Source: Agrocybe praecox (Eukaryota; Basidiomycota; Agaricomycetes; Agaricales; Agrocybaceae). From it: DNA of 64,000 nucleotides. The notes beneath the pieces were generated by a model. That model was not told the DNA's origin, searched no databases, and worked only from the letters and a program-made list of their open reading frames with translations. Of the stretch, positions 44,335 to 55,189 are shown in pieces; the stretch's first letter is position 1, and every line of letters starts with the position of its first letter. The stretch spans positions 2,294,001-2,358,000 of the forward strand of contig OZ024842.1 in assembly GCA_964017145.1 (NCBI GenBank). Reading direction: 5' to 3'. Position numbers and translations under genes: made by a program.

Positions 44335-47300
44335 TGCCACCCAAAGCTGCGCCTGGACCTGCTCAAACTCGCGGCTTTTCAAACCGCTTTTCTGGCACAG
44401 CCACACTGTCACGGTCTCACACGTCGAGTGGCGAAGACTTCCCATCCCCTGGGGATGAGAGCAGTGCTGATGACACTGACAGCAATACTGATCCCCCCGT
44501 GATTCAGTCACCAATTAAACGTCATTAACATACAAGTGCAGGTGCTACCAATAAGCAAAGTGACTTAAATGTTTGGAATCTACCAGATATGGTAATTATA
44601 GGTTCGCATCAAAACTTGCTATATTTGGTGCATCATTTATAATATAGATCAATTAGAGGCCACTCAATTGACTTGGAGATCGGACTGCTATGACCACTAC
44701 AAGATCACATTGCAACGGGAATACCACTCCAACGGCACTACTCCATTATCAATGACTTACATTTTCACTTGCAAAATGCACCCTCAGACACACAAGGTCC
44801 TAAAACGATCATGTTCAAAGACCAACAAAGGAACCAGTAATCTGATTAAATCTATAAATATTTGCTTGGATCAGCAGGGCATCACCACTTCCTCTCGCCA
44901 ATCCAGCAGCACTGTTATCCCCTACAGCCTGGCTGCACATAGAGCATTTATTGCACTTCGATGCACAAGGAGTCAACGGCCTTTCAACTCGGTCACTGAT
45001 CAGGATTACCAAACCGAGGTGGCAATGCTCTGCCCTAACATGATTATACCAAATCTGTCAACAGTAAGCCAGGATATGAATCTGATTTATCTTGATATGT
45101 CACGGCATGTTGCAAGTTATTTAAAGGTATGATTCTAAATTAATCTATAAATGACACATGATACTCATCTATTCTTGGTTTCTATTTCAGTGACTGCCGT
45201 TTCAGGCCGTTGATTCTCCACTGCACCTTGTCCTCAATGGGTGGACATCTCCTCTTGTCTCATGTTATCTTGGCATTGTTGTAGTGTGGAACAAGGATGG
45301 TGTTATCCAGCATTGCATTCTAGAATTTATAAGGTATGTTACATATCAAAAATATTGAGGGTAACATCAAGGTAACATATACTAAAATATTTTGCGGTTT
45401 GAACCGTATTAATAGGCTCACTGCTAAACATGATGGCAATTATCTTGCGAGGGTTGTTGCAGATTGTTTAACACAATTTGGGGTTGCAGAAAAAGTAAGT
45501 ATGCTCAGATTATTTTATTTTATTTATAAATTAATGTTTTGCATTTTGATCTAGTTATTTTCTATCTGTATGGATAATGCCACCAATTGTGACAAGCTCG
45601 CCGAATGTTTGCCTAAATATTTACCCACGTTCTCTGGAAAAAAAAAAGGTTGTATTCACTGTCTCGCACATGTATATAATCTTATTGCAAAGGCAAGTTT
45701 CTGAACCACGTTGCATTACATCATGTATCAGATATTCATACAAAATTAAAGGCCTTTATTTCATTTTTCTTCAAGCAACCTAAGTAAAAAAAGAGGGTTC
45801 GGATTGCAGCAAACCCCAAGTCATGTAAATTTCAACAGCCAAGTAATTTTGACTCTGCAAATGTTGGATCTGATAATGATGAGGAGTTTGTTTTAGAGTC
45901 CGGAGATGAAGAAGATGCCGAAGAGGACACTGCAGTATTAGAGGAAGCTGATAAAATGCTCGAGAGTGCTGATGCTGATGCTGATGAAGGTCAGACCATT
46001 CATAACAAGAAGGTTGTCAAGACGATCAAGCAGAAAGCGATCTGTGCAATGGAAAATAATGGTATTTTTATTGATTCTCAGGAAGAGCGCAGTGCTTTAC
46101 AAATATTTCCACGTGTACATGCTATATTTGTTTTATCTTATCTCACACTAATTTAGATAAAAGGTATACGGGCTCGCCAGACACGTTCATGACTCTCCAA
46201 CATTGAAGGAGGACTTTGATAAGCTCGTTTTGGATGATCCTTTGCTTGCAGGTACATGTCAAACATTGACACGCCGGGTGCCGGCATGATAAAACAGTGA
46301 CTATATTTGTCTTGAGTCAGATTTCTTCTTCAGAGCTGTCATCAAACAATTTATGGCAATTCCCTGCTTAAAATTGAAGGTATATCAGCTTACTCAAGAG
46401 CAATGGATAATGTCTGAAGATGTGCGCCAGGTTCTTATGGTAAATATATTTGCTGGTCTGTGTGATTATTAATAAGCTCACTAACTTTCATTCAGCTGTT
46501 TGACAATGTCACAAAAAATTTCTCTCAAGCACAGGTACCTTTGATTGTTGATGTGATTCCCACCTTGGAGGAACTCTGTCAAGGGCCCACTGCAGCATGC
46601 AATGACACTGCTAATGATGTGTCCGATATTGTGCGGACAGCATGTCAAGCTGGTCTGCTGATTATTGACAAGTACTCTGTTTACGGAGGACTGTGATATT
46701 TATCTGATCTCAATTGGTGCGCTAACGAAAAGCATATGGAATTATTCTATACATAATTGATATGATATATTTCTATTTTTAGTACTATACCCCGATCGAA
46801 AGCTAAAGTGGTTCAAGGACCATGGTAGGACAACTGCACAGACCAAAGAAATTCAGAAAATAGCAGCCAGTGCTGTCAAATTTATGTATGAGTGATGCAT
46901 AGTTGCCCCACATAAAGTATGCATCCACAAGGGCAACTGCCCAACTGCCCAAAGTGATGCATCAAGCCCTCTGGCTGGCCTATTGTGACCATTTGTGACT
47001 ATAGTCATGTGTTTGATATTGATGGGATCAAAATCAATGCACATGACTTTTTGCTTGCCTCTATTTACATGTTTGGGCTCCGTTCATATGTTTATATGGC
47101 CTCAAATACAAACAAATAATAAATAATGATATTAGCAGGCAGGGGCAGGCCTGCTACAAAACAAACAAAGCCTTTGAGTGACATCACATCCAAATAACCC
47201 AATAAGGCAAGTGGACTTTGGACTTTGAGATTTTGTGATAAAGTCCTCTCGATGCCGTGATGGACGGGACTAAGACATGACCAAATAAGATCAAATCTAT

Positions 47301-48235
47301 TTTTAGAACATATCTATTTTTAGTGAGTCTATTTTTAGAACAATCACGAATTTGCTAAATACGATGAAGTTATTTTTAGAACGGATCTATTTTTAGAATA
47401 CATTTCATATTTATATGGTTTATGAAAATCTATTTTAGAACATTTTAATAAAAATAACTTTAGTGGCTGTGCACTAGATCACATGACTATACTGTGGCTA
47501 TGCATCAGATCACATGATTTTCACATGATTACACCTCTCTAGTCACTGCTGGTCACTCTGATGCATCACTTTGGGCAGTTGGGCAGTTGCCCCTGTGGAT
47601 GCATACTTTATGTGGGGCAGCTATGCATCGCTCATGCATACATTTGACAGATACAGGTGAAAATAGTCATTGCAAGGTGGGACAAGGAGTATGGTGATTC
47701 AGCTCAAGGTGCAACATCAGATAACTCTCGTGTTTGTGCTTTATTTTTGGAACATATAATTACAACTGACTCATGCACGATTTCAGCCGGCGTGTTCACA
47801 CTATGCACCTGCAATTTGAGTGACACAGGTTTTGGCTGATGATATCTGGGTATATCTTAAAGAACCTTTACTTGCCGGATCAATGATCAATGATACTGGT
47901 GGATATATGAAGTACTGGCATCAAGCTTCCATAACTCATCCTAAGCTTGCATGAATGGCCATGGATTTTGTGTCTGCACCCGGTTTGTATTTTAACAAAT
48001 TACTTTTCAAATATTTATTAACAATATGTAAATAAATTTTTAGTTACTTCTGTTGATGCTGAACAGGCATTTTTGACTGGCCATTGACAGGTAAACTTCA
48101 TGCAACACAAAATGAGTTCCCAAACCTTCAAGGCACAGATGGCAATTGGCTCTTGGGCTAATTCCCGGGTTTTGACTACATTCAGAGAATTATCAAACGG
48201 CAAATTGATGGCTCTAATGAGAATATCTTTCTTTA
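44335..48235 (+). pseudogene. hAT-family transposase, decayed
   Basis: Pieces of one transposase are spread over several frames, with short intron-like gaps and true stops. The N-terminal Ser-rich tail is MPPKAAPGPAQTRGFSNRFS. A BED-type zinc finger region follows (LTWRSDCYDHYKITLQ, FTCKMHPQTH, NKGTSNLIKSINICLDQQGI), then AHRAFIALRCTRSQRPFNSV, LHLVLNGWTSPLVSCYLGIV, SICMDNATNCDKLAECL and IHCLAHVYNLI. An acidic segment lies at 45860-45990. The C-terminal dimerisation block TSVDAEQAF and MQHKMSSQTFKAQMAIGSWA sits at about 48050-48165. In-frame stops (for example 45781 and 48087) and the MITE at 46873 show it is dead. Confidence 0.8.
46873..47650. mobile_element. MITE with 92-bp terminal inverted repeats inside the hAT
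   Basis: 46873-46964 and the reverse complement of 47559-47650 match at 87 of 92 positions by eye (CTGTCAAAT.. TGCCCCACATAAAGTATGCA .. AAAGTGATGCATCA). The interior is AT-rich and carries several CTATTTTTAGAA repeats (47300-47440). No coding potential. A target duplication is not evident. It splits the hAT transposase remnant. Confidence 0.85.
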
Positions 48236-48484
48236 GTCATCAATCATTCTATTTTCAGATGTATTTATTCTAATATTTGTAATTTATTTTATTATGATGC
48301 AACACCTGCACATTCTGCATTTTTTCTGTGCTACAAGATACTAAATACTTTATAGTAATTTATAGACTACTAATATTAGTTGTATACAAAATGGATAACC
48401 ATGGATTTATCCAAATCCAATCCAGATCCGCAAGCTGGATTTGGATTTCACACAGTCACGTCCATGCCAGTCCTTAACCTAACA

Positions 48485-49499
48485 CAGCCTATTTGTCAGC
48501 CTAACAGACAACACATGGTTACAAGGCCAAAACATCATGATCACAACATATGCAACAAACTAACAAATCCTATAATTCAGACTAACATGACATACTCGTT
48601 AGCCTAACAGAAAATATATGGTTACAAGCCCAAAACATCATGATTATAACCTATGTGACAAAACTAACAAAATCTATAATTCAGACTAACATGACATATT
48701 TGTCAGCCTAACAAAAGAACATGGTTACTGGCCCCAAAAACATTATGTTTAACACCTTATTACTATGAGACATGAACTAGGAAGTAGGATGGAAAATGGT
48801 ATAAATATATAGTAGATAACAGACAAGAATAATCATCCTACCTTTCCCCCACAACTTTACTGATTTAAACCTCTTACTAAGAAAGCTTTTACTTACAAAG
48901 TTTTACTACTTACTTCAAGGATCACTTACTTTTATTAAAAAGTTGAGGTAACTCAGAAGTGGCAAGGATCGATAAGCCTTGTCATCCAGATTCTGTTTTG
49001 CCAAGAAAATACATCTTCCTTTTCTCCCACAGTATTTCAGAAGTGATAAGCATCCTTATCATCCAGATTCTGACTTACAAATAAGATATATCCCTGTCTC
49101 CCAAGTTATATGAGCTACAAATTTGGTACTTCAGAAGTGTTAAGCATCGATAAGTCTTAGCATCCAGATTCTGATTTACACGGTCTACAAATAAGATATT
49201 TCAGAAGTGATAAACATCGATAAGCCTTATCATCCAGATTCTGATCTACAAGGATACTTCTACTTCAAGTATTAACAGGATAAGGCATGAAGGTCAAAAA
49301 GTAATAAGCTAATATACTCTTCATCAACCAGATTTTTGACCTACTTTCTTTTTGTTACTTCCATACCCTTTGTGTATTACTCACCCTTATACTTTCATTA
49401 CAGCACTACTATTTCACACTTCGACACATACTAAAATTTTACCTTTGAACCAATTGGTATATCTCGAACACAACAGTTCCGGTAAACCCAAGTGAAAAC
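48485..49499. repeat. LTR-like repetitive DNA
   Basis: Starts with several copies of GTCAGCCTAACA / TATAATTCAGACTAACATGACATA (48490-48720), then a TATA-like GGTATAAATATATAG (48798-48812), a pyrimidine-rich stretch and the 4-copy repeat below. TTGGTATATCTCGAAC at 49454 resembles the primer-binding site that follows the 5' LTR in Copia elements. Best read as LTR plus leader of another Copia-type element. Confidence 0.4.
48953..49250. repeat. Four-copy imperfect direct repeat with internal dyad
   Basis: TCAGAAGTGATAAGCATCGA, TAAG(C/T)CTTATCATCCAGATT and CTG recur at 48953, 49037, 49131 and 49201. GATAAG and CTTATC within each unit could fold back on each other. Confidence 0.75.
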
Positions 49500-50060
49500 C
49501 TTTTTCATGTTGACAACACCATGACATTGTTGGCTAAATTTGCCTCCAACCTGTCAGATGATCACATCAACAAAGCAAAATATATAATGTGGTACTTGGC
49601 TGGTACTCGCAAATACGCACTTGTTTTTGATGGCAAATTACAAGCAGGCCTATACGCTTACTGTGACACCTCGTATGGAGACAACCAAACTGAACCCGAC
49701 CTAAAACGGTGATTGGTTCAGGGCTATTTCTTTAGCCTGGCAAATGCCACTGTCATGTGGAAATCACACATGCAGAAGTTGGTTTCTACGTCTTCAACAA
49801 TGAGTGAGTACATGGCACTCTCAGACTGTGCCAAAGATTGTATGTGGTTCAAAAACCTCTTCAAAGAACTTGGTAAACCTGTCTCTTATGTCACTGTTTA
49901 CAGGGACTCATATGGAGCGATATTCAATTCTCAAAACCCCATGACCCAAAACAAAGGTGTCAAACACATGGAAATTTGCTACCATTACATAAGGCAACAA
50001 ATTGAAGCGGGTGAGCTGAAAATATTTGCCATCCCAACTGATAAAAATATAGCTGATATG
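49500..50060 (+). pseudogene. Copia RNase H domain remnant
   Basis: Continuous frame apart from TGA at 49710-49712: LLAKFASNLSDDHINKAKYI, WYLAGTRKYALVF, then GYFFSLANATVMWKSHMQ, VSTSSTMSEYMALSDCAKDC, NKGVKHMEICYHYIRQQIEA and DKNIADM. This follows in order from the RT piece at 43702, so it is probably the same Copia copy. It is interrupted after ATG 50058-50060 by a solo LTR. Confidence 0.8.
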
Positions 50061-50520
50061 TGTTGAAATTAGTGATCAAACACTTTGAATTGGACTTGTA
50101 TATATGGACTTTTACATAGATTTCGTTGTTTTTCCCTGTTTTTGGACAGTATTTCGTAAATAGCATTTTATAGAGTAGAGCTATGGACGAGATCTCTTCG
50201 GATTCGGAATCTCCTTAATGAGACGAATCCGACAGTATATAATATGTAGCGTAGAACTTCGTTTGGTGCACCACTGATTTCAAACGCGATATTGTGGGCA
50301 CCTATATTCACACTTAGGGATTTTGGGGTAAATAGGAACAAACAAAGTGGTATTCCTACTATGTCTGGGGAGTACTCAAGACACTAGATTGGGATTTTGG
50401 TTATACAGAAGCAATATACTATTTTCATTAAGACTAGTCATTGTTGTGCAATTGAGACTTGACTTTACTGTTGACTATAAGTCTATTGACTATTGGTTAC
50501 ACTATTGTCAATTTCTAACA
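50061..50520 (+). repeat. Solo LTR (460 bp) with TSD ATATG
   Basis: Begins TGTTGAAATTAG and ends TTTCTAACA, with ATATG immediately upstream (50056-50060). Downstream, the matching ATATG is split by the Tc1 element: A-TA at 50521-50523 and TA-TG at 52117-52120. It contains GTATATAATATG as a TATA candidate. Strand is assigned from the TG-start and TATA orientation. Confidence 0.85.
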
Positions 50521-50523
50521 ATA

Positions 50524-52116
50524 CAGTGGGGGACAAAACCATTACAATGTTTTGTACATTTCAAGTAAACCAGAAATAACTTGGAAACCAGGCAAGCTAT
50601 AACCTTGAAATTTTAAATGTAGATAGTCCTGGATGTTATCTACCCAAACATATGTCAATGATTATGTAAGCACCATTTCTTCCCACACTACAAATTATTT
50701 AAAAGTACAAGTACATTGTAACGGTTTTGTCCCTCTTGAAAATTATATACTATTTACACTATTCAGTACTTGGTATAGCCTCCCTTGGCCTTAGCAACAG
50801 CTGCAACCCTTCTAGGCATACTTTCTATCAAATTCTGACACACAGAGGCTGGAATTTCATTCCACACCTTCTGTGTCCTTTCCCAAAGTTCTGCTATGCT
50901 AGAAGGGGCTGTTTCATAGTCTCCAAGCCTTGCCTTGAGATGAACCCAAAGGTGTTCAATTGGGTTGAGGTCTGCTGATTGAGGGGGCCACACCATAACT
51001 TCCATACCACTGTCTTTTAGCCAGTTCATGGCCTTTTTGCTCTTGTGCTTGGGGTCATTGTCTTGCTGAAAAATGACATCCTCTGGGTTCTTGTTGTAAT
51101 ATGCAAGGCTTTGCTGGAGTTCATCATCCAGAATGGACACATAGAGGTCAGCATCCATCCTCCCATCAATCTTGGTCCCATACCCAACTCCTTCCCAAAA
51201 CATACAGCCCCAAAACATCAAATTCCCTCCTGCAAATTTGACAGTGCCCTCTACCAGCCTATCACTAAGCCCCTCTCCTGGCATTTTCCACACCCACTTC
51301 CTCCCATCTGACCCCAAACGATTGAATTTGGTCTCATCTGTGCAGACAACACGCTTCCAGTCATCAACGGTCCAGTGTATATGGCTCATTGCAAAGTCCA
51401 TGCGTTCCTTCCTATGTCGTTTGGAGAGGAAAGGCTGTTTCTTCTTGACTACAGCCTTTAATCCAGTGCTCTGAAGTGCTCTGCAAACAGTCTTTGATGA
51501 TAGAGGCTGGTCGGTAATGTCTTTCAAGGTTTTGGCAACCTCAACAGCATTTTCAGCCTTGCGAGAAGAGATAAGGCGTATGGCATATTTGATATTGGAT
51601 GGTGAAAGCTTGCGAGGATGACCACCAGTGGACTTGGGAAGGTCAGAGCAGTATCTGTTGCGGATACGGGATATAGAGGCAATAGAACAACCAGTAATAG
51701 CTTCAATTTGGTGAGAAGAATGACCTTGGGTAAGAAGATGAATGATGGGTGCGTTGGGCAGTAGTAATGCAGTGATTAGTAAAATAATGAGTTGTGGGGG
51801 GCCACAAGCATTGTACAAGAGTATATATACCTTTTCCCAACCAATCACATGATTTTATTTGCACTTATTTGGGTGTAATCAACAAAGTCAGGTGATTTGG
51901 CTGAGAGGGACAAAACCGTTACAATGTACTTGTACTTTTAAATAATTTGTAGTGTGGGAATAAATGGTGCTTACATAATCATTGACATATGTTTGGGTAG
52001 ATAACATCCAGGACTATCTACATTTAAAATTTCAAGGTTCTAGCTTGCCTGGTTCCCAAGTTATTTCTGGTTTACTTGAAATGTACAAAACATTGTAATG
52101 GTTTTGTCCCCCACTG
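50524..52116 (-). mobile_element. Tc1/mariner transposon, apparently intact
   Basis: 1593 bp between TA dinucleotides. The terminal inverted repeats are about 213 bp (50524-50737 and 51903-52116) and nearly identical. Each has an outer CAGTGGGGGACAAAACC and an inner GGGACAAAACCGTTACAATG copy, the two-site IR/DR layout known from some Tc1 elements. One long transposase frame lies inside. High TIR identity and an unbroken ORF suggest recent activity. Confidence 0.95.
50763..51848 (-). CDS. Tc1-family transposase (DD34E), intact ORF
   Basis: 361-codon frame without stops. The N-terminal helix-turn-helix region (LLTQGHSSHQIEAITGCSIA, SISRIRNRY, GGHPRKLS) and a second one (TLKDITDQPLSSKTVCRALQ) bind the TIR. 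Catalytic residues: Asp in CTDETKFN, Asp in FQQDNDPKHKS, and Glu in QSADLNPIEHLW, 34 residues after the second Asp. Between them lies the usual MFWGCMFW. The C-terminal part has the conserved RVAAVAKAKGG. The first ~25 residues are hydrophobic and overlap the TIR side, so translation may start at an internal methionine or after a small intron. Confidence 0.93.
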   Translation of the reverse strand: MIGWEKVYILLYNACGPPQLIILLITALLLPNAPIIHLLTQGHSSHQIEAITGCSIASISRIRNRYCSDLPKSTGGHPRKLSPSNIKYAIRLISSRKAENAVEVAKTLKDITDQPLSSKTVCRALQSTGLKAVVKKKQPFLSKRHRKERMDFAMSHIHWTVDDWKRVVCTDETKFNRLGSDGRKWVWKMPGEGLSDRLVEGTVKFAGGNLMFWGCMFWEGVGYGTKIDGRMDADLYVSILDDELQQSLAYYNKNPEDVIFQQDNDPKHKSKKAMNWLKDSGMEVMVWPPQSADLNPIEHLWVHLKARLGDYETAPSSIAELWERTQKVWNEIPASVCQNLIESMPRRVAAVAKAKGGYTKY

Positions 52117-52120
52117 TATG

Positions 52121-52204
52121 TTTACTAAGAATCTCAGCCTGGACACCTTCTTGCGGCATTGCGCTGGCCTAGGCCTTGAGTTCTATCTTTTGAATGATGA
52201 TTAA
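52121..52204 (+). pseudogene. C-terminal tail of Copia pol
   Basis: FTKNLSLDTFLRHCAGLGLE then FYLLNDD and stop: the usual Copia end, directly continuing ...KNIADM at 50060 once the solo LTR and Tc1 are taken out. Confidence 0.85.
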
Positions 52205-52312
52205 TCATTGTCCTTGGGAAAACAAGTCAACACAGTAAAATATCCTTCCAGGAATTCATCAACTGGCATAACCCATTAAATTCATAATCAGCCAGTATGA
52301 CTTGAGGGGGAG

Positions 52313-52520
52313 TGTTGAACGACTAAGTCACACTAGCATGTGTAAGCAAAAGCTGTGCTATATTACTAAAGTCGGTCTTTGCTTACGAAGCAAGTAACAT
52401 AGTCACATAGTCACAGACTGAAGTGTATATAAGAGCGATGCTAAACACTCTGTAAATAATAAGCAGTTTACAACCCACTTAAGTAGCTACAACCTAAGTA
52501 ACACAACCCACAAGGGTAAG
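52313..52520 (+). repeat. Copia 3' LTR (end uncertain)
   Basis: A polypurine tract GAGGGGGAG (52304-52312) is followed by TGTTGAACGACTAAGTC, a canonical Copia LTR start; GTATATAAGAG at 52425 is a TATA candidate. The right edge is a guess near 52520; no 5' partner is in the window. Confidence 0.6.
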
Positions 52521-53035
52521 TATTAAGTCGACTCGTTTCCTCCCACTGCATAGTAGTAGTATACCATGATGTACAAGTTTGTAGTGTTTACATTCATGCT
52601 GTCATACATGACATCAAGGAAACTGACTTTGTCTTGGAAGGTCTTTTGGGATCTCTAAAGACCAAAAAGATGCAAAAGATAAAAAGAGAATTACGGATCT
52701 TTCAAAGCAAGGTGCTCTTGTAACTAATGTGGGAAAGCACTTTCAAAGACTCCCAAAGATGCCACAAAGATGCCACAAAGAACTAGAAAGACTACTGAAA
52801 GACTACTGAAGCCTATTCAAAGACTCTGAAAGCCAGTTTAGAGACTCCAACAGTCAATGCAAAAACACCTGTTACCAATGCAAGGATACCAATAGTGAAT
52901 TTAAGAATATATAAACAAATACTTTCAGTTGACAGATAATCAATTAATTATATTGAGAATACATAATTAAGGAGATACATATGAGTATTATTGTAACTAT
53001 TACTATTATTATCAAATTATATCTAGCAAATAGTC
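52521..53035. other. Non-coding, AAAGACT-rich DNA
   Basis: Many AAAGACTC / AAAGATGCC motifs (52660-52850). Similar AAAGACTCAGAAAGATAC motifs reappear at 54300-54365, so the intervening DNA may be an insertion into one array. Confidence 0.45.
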
Positions 53036-53158
53036 AGGAAAGGGAGAGGGGAAGGGGAAGAGGAGAAGGGAAGGAGAAGAGGGGAAGAGAAGGAGAAGAG
53101 GAGAAGGGAAGGGGAAGAGGAGAAGAAGAAGAAGAGAAGGGAAGGGGAAGAAGGGGAT
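53036..53158. repeat. Purine microsatellite (GGGAAGGGGAAGAGGAGAA)n
   Basis: Over 120 bases of almost pure A/G on the plus strand, built from GGGAAGGGGAAGAGGAGAA-like units; potential triplex or slipped-strand DNA. Confidence 0.9.
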
Positions 53159-53329
53159 GGAATGGGTGGTTACCTGTGGACAGCAGCAGTGAGCAATGAG
53201 ACAGTGTGGATGGGGTACTTACCTCGTAGTACCTGTTCCTTGCGTTCTCCCCCTTCGCCATTATCCTATAACCTATCCCCACTGTGCCAGGTCAGGCCCC
53301 TACCACCACCCATGTTCCTTCGTGCTTGT

Positions 53330-53650
53330 TAGCGTATGCGCTGGCAATCATTGTTGTTGTCATCGTGGGCGGTGTCAGTGCTGCGTTGCACCATGTTTGT
53401 TGGTGTTTTGTCGTGTTTGTGTCATAGTCATTTGTGTCGTGGTCGTTTGTGTCATTGTTGTTCGTGTTTGTGTCGTCAAGCTCAGCCCTTTGCGTTTATT
53501 GGCTGATGTGCTGGCAATTATCAGCGGTGGTGGCATTTGGTGTTCAGGTTGTGTTGTGCTTGTTGTTGTTGTTTGCATTGTCATTGAGGTGTGGTGGCAA
53601 TGGGGAATGGTAGTGGTGGATGGTGGTGGTTGTGCAACAAGCAGTGTAAC
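53330..53650. repeat. GT-rich imperfect minisatellite
   Basis: Dominated by TTTGTGTCGTC / GTGTTGTCGTG / TGTTGTTG motifs. The 164-codon frame across it (Val/Cys-rich) is a product of composition. Confidence 0.65.
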
Positions 53651-53689
53651 GTGTCAACATCACACTGTCCGTCACTGTCATACATGGTG

Positions 53690-54518
53690 AGTGTGATGTC
53701 ACCTGCATAGGTATGTAAAATCGTGCAAGTCCTAAGTCAAATTATCTTATCTTATCTATAGTGTGGCTGTGGAAATGTCACATGATCATAGAAAAACATC
53801 ATTGTGCATAACTGTGATTTCCCATGCTGGGTGTTTGCATTGCTGGTTGGCTTGTAGGTATATGCGACTTTTGCACAGCCACATCAAATAATTTTATATG
53901 GTTGTGTAAAGAAAAATCGGGGCATGTTTGTAAATATTTATTATGACATAAGCTTTGTTTGTTCAGATGCAAAATGCAAAAAGATTTTTGAAGTGGCTGT
54001 TAAAATCAAAATAAATAATGTAAATATTTGTACAGAGCCAAATATTTATGCTAAAAATATGAAAAAATGTGTTTGGCACTTATTCATGACCAAATATTTG
54101 TAAACTGCAAAGTGGTCTAAAAATAGATTTTGCATAAATATAAATACATCTAACATAGGCTATGATTGTCTATCATGTGTCAATGGTGTTTATTTCACAA
54201 TCTCAAAGTCCAAAATCACATTGCTTATTTGTTTGTTTTAAACCAAAAATAGTTTTTGGCATCTCGGAAAGAGCCTAAAGGACAATTTGGTAATCAGAGA
54301 GATGAACTTAGTCCCAAAGATGCCCAAAGACTCAGAAAGATACAAAAAGACTCAGAAAGATTAGGTCGGTCTATTAATTACCCAAAGCGCTCCCAGACAA
54401 AAATAGGTTTTCTTGATGGACCATGAACACGCTCGCTCTAGCATACTTGCTGCTTAATACAATGTCTCATACGAGCGCTTAAACTCGATGAATAATTACG
54501 ACGACCTTGTTCATCTGG
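53690..54518. other. AT-rich non-coding DNA, partly related to the MITE interior at 47000-47500
   Basis: GGTCTAAAAATAGATTTTGC (54113) and CACAATCTCAAAGTCCAAAA (54198) resemble, in inverse orientation, CTATTTTTAGAAC and CTTTGGACTTTGAGATTTTG at 47214-47400. No ORF. Confidence 0.4.
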
Positions 54519-54950
54519 GGGAGTGTTGAAATGGAGACTTACAAAGTTTGTCGTATGATTACAATTCCTTATCTTTCTTTGATTGCATATTCCTTTCTTG
54601 ATTGCACTTCATAGATATGCATACAAAACGATGCCAAGATCATCTCGTATGCAATAGTACTCATATATAATGTGTGATCATTTGTTTTGTACACCTCAGC
54701 TGTCATTCACTTTCTGTGACTGACTCTGAGGTGAGTAGTCCCATATTTACTTCTCACACACCATTCTAATTATGTGTAGCTACCAACATTGTTCTTTTCA
54801 GGTAGCTAGAACCTTAATGAGCTGTCATTCACTTTCTGTGACCGACTCTGAGCTACCAACATTGATATTTTCAAGTATCTAGGCAAGTATCTATGTGTAA
54901 GCAAGTATCTGGCCAGAAATTTATAATTTTTATTTCACAACCAGGGTTGT
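54519..54950 (+). repeat. Second Copia-type polypurine tract and LTR fragment with internal duplication
   Basis: CTGGGGGAG then TGTTGAAATGGAGAC (54529) has the same layout as at 52304. The TATA candidate is CATATATAATG (54662). A ~120-bp tandem duplication follows: AGCTGTCATTCACTTTCTGT starts at 54699 and again at 54821, each followed by GAC(T/C)GACTCTGAG and later GCTACCAACATTG. Confidence 0.6.
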
Positions 54951-55189
54951 GCAAGTGAGAATCTGTGAGAATTGCTCAATATTTGTAATATTTGTCTTTC
55001 CAAGAATTTATGTCCACTTCAGCAGCATTCACAGAATCTGTAGCATATGTTTGTATGTGCTGTGGGTGATTTTCAACTTACATTTCTGCTGTGTGAAAAG
55101 CTCTCTCTGTTTCTTTTCCTTCTTCTCCTTGTTTTGATTTAATTTTTAATTATTGTCGAATTTCACCCACAGACATCAGTATTGGGCCA

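Larger units (their letters stand above)
43912..48476 (+). mobile_element. hAT DNA transposon, 16-bp TIRs, 8-bp TSD ACCTAACA
   Basis: The left end TAAGGACTAGCATGGA and the reverse complement of the right end, TAAGGACTGGCATGGA, differ at one base. The 8-bp duplication ACCTAACA is exact at 43904-43911 and 48477-48484, the size diagnostic for hAT. It encloses a decayed hAT transposase and a later MITE insertion. The body is 4565 bp, including the 778-bp MITE. Confidence 0.9.

Noticed and set aside
44335..48235. hAT transposase as a working spliced gene
   Set aside because: Some gaps could be introns, but stops such as the one at 45781 and the MITE insertion cannot all be spliced out sensibly.
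43703..49523. A single insertion with TSD CATTG splitting the Copia frame
   Set aside because: CATTG occurs at both edges, but the joined frame is off by one and the presumed element ends do not look like LTR or TIR ends.
53196..53690. 164-codon Val/Cys-rich ORF
   Set aside because: It spans GT-rich minisatellite DNA; the residues mirror the repeat units in several frames.
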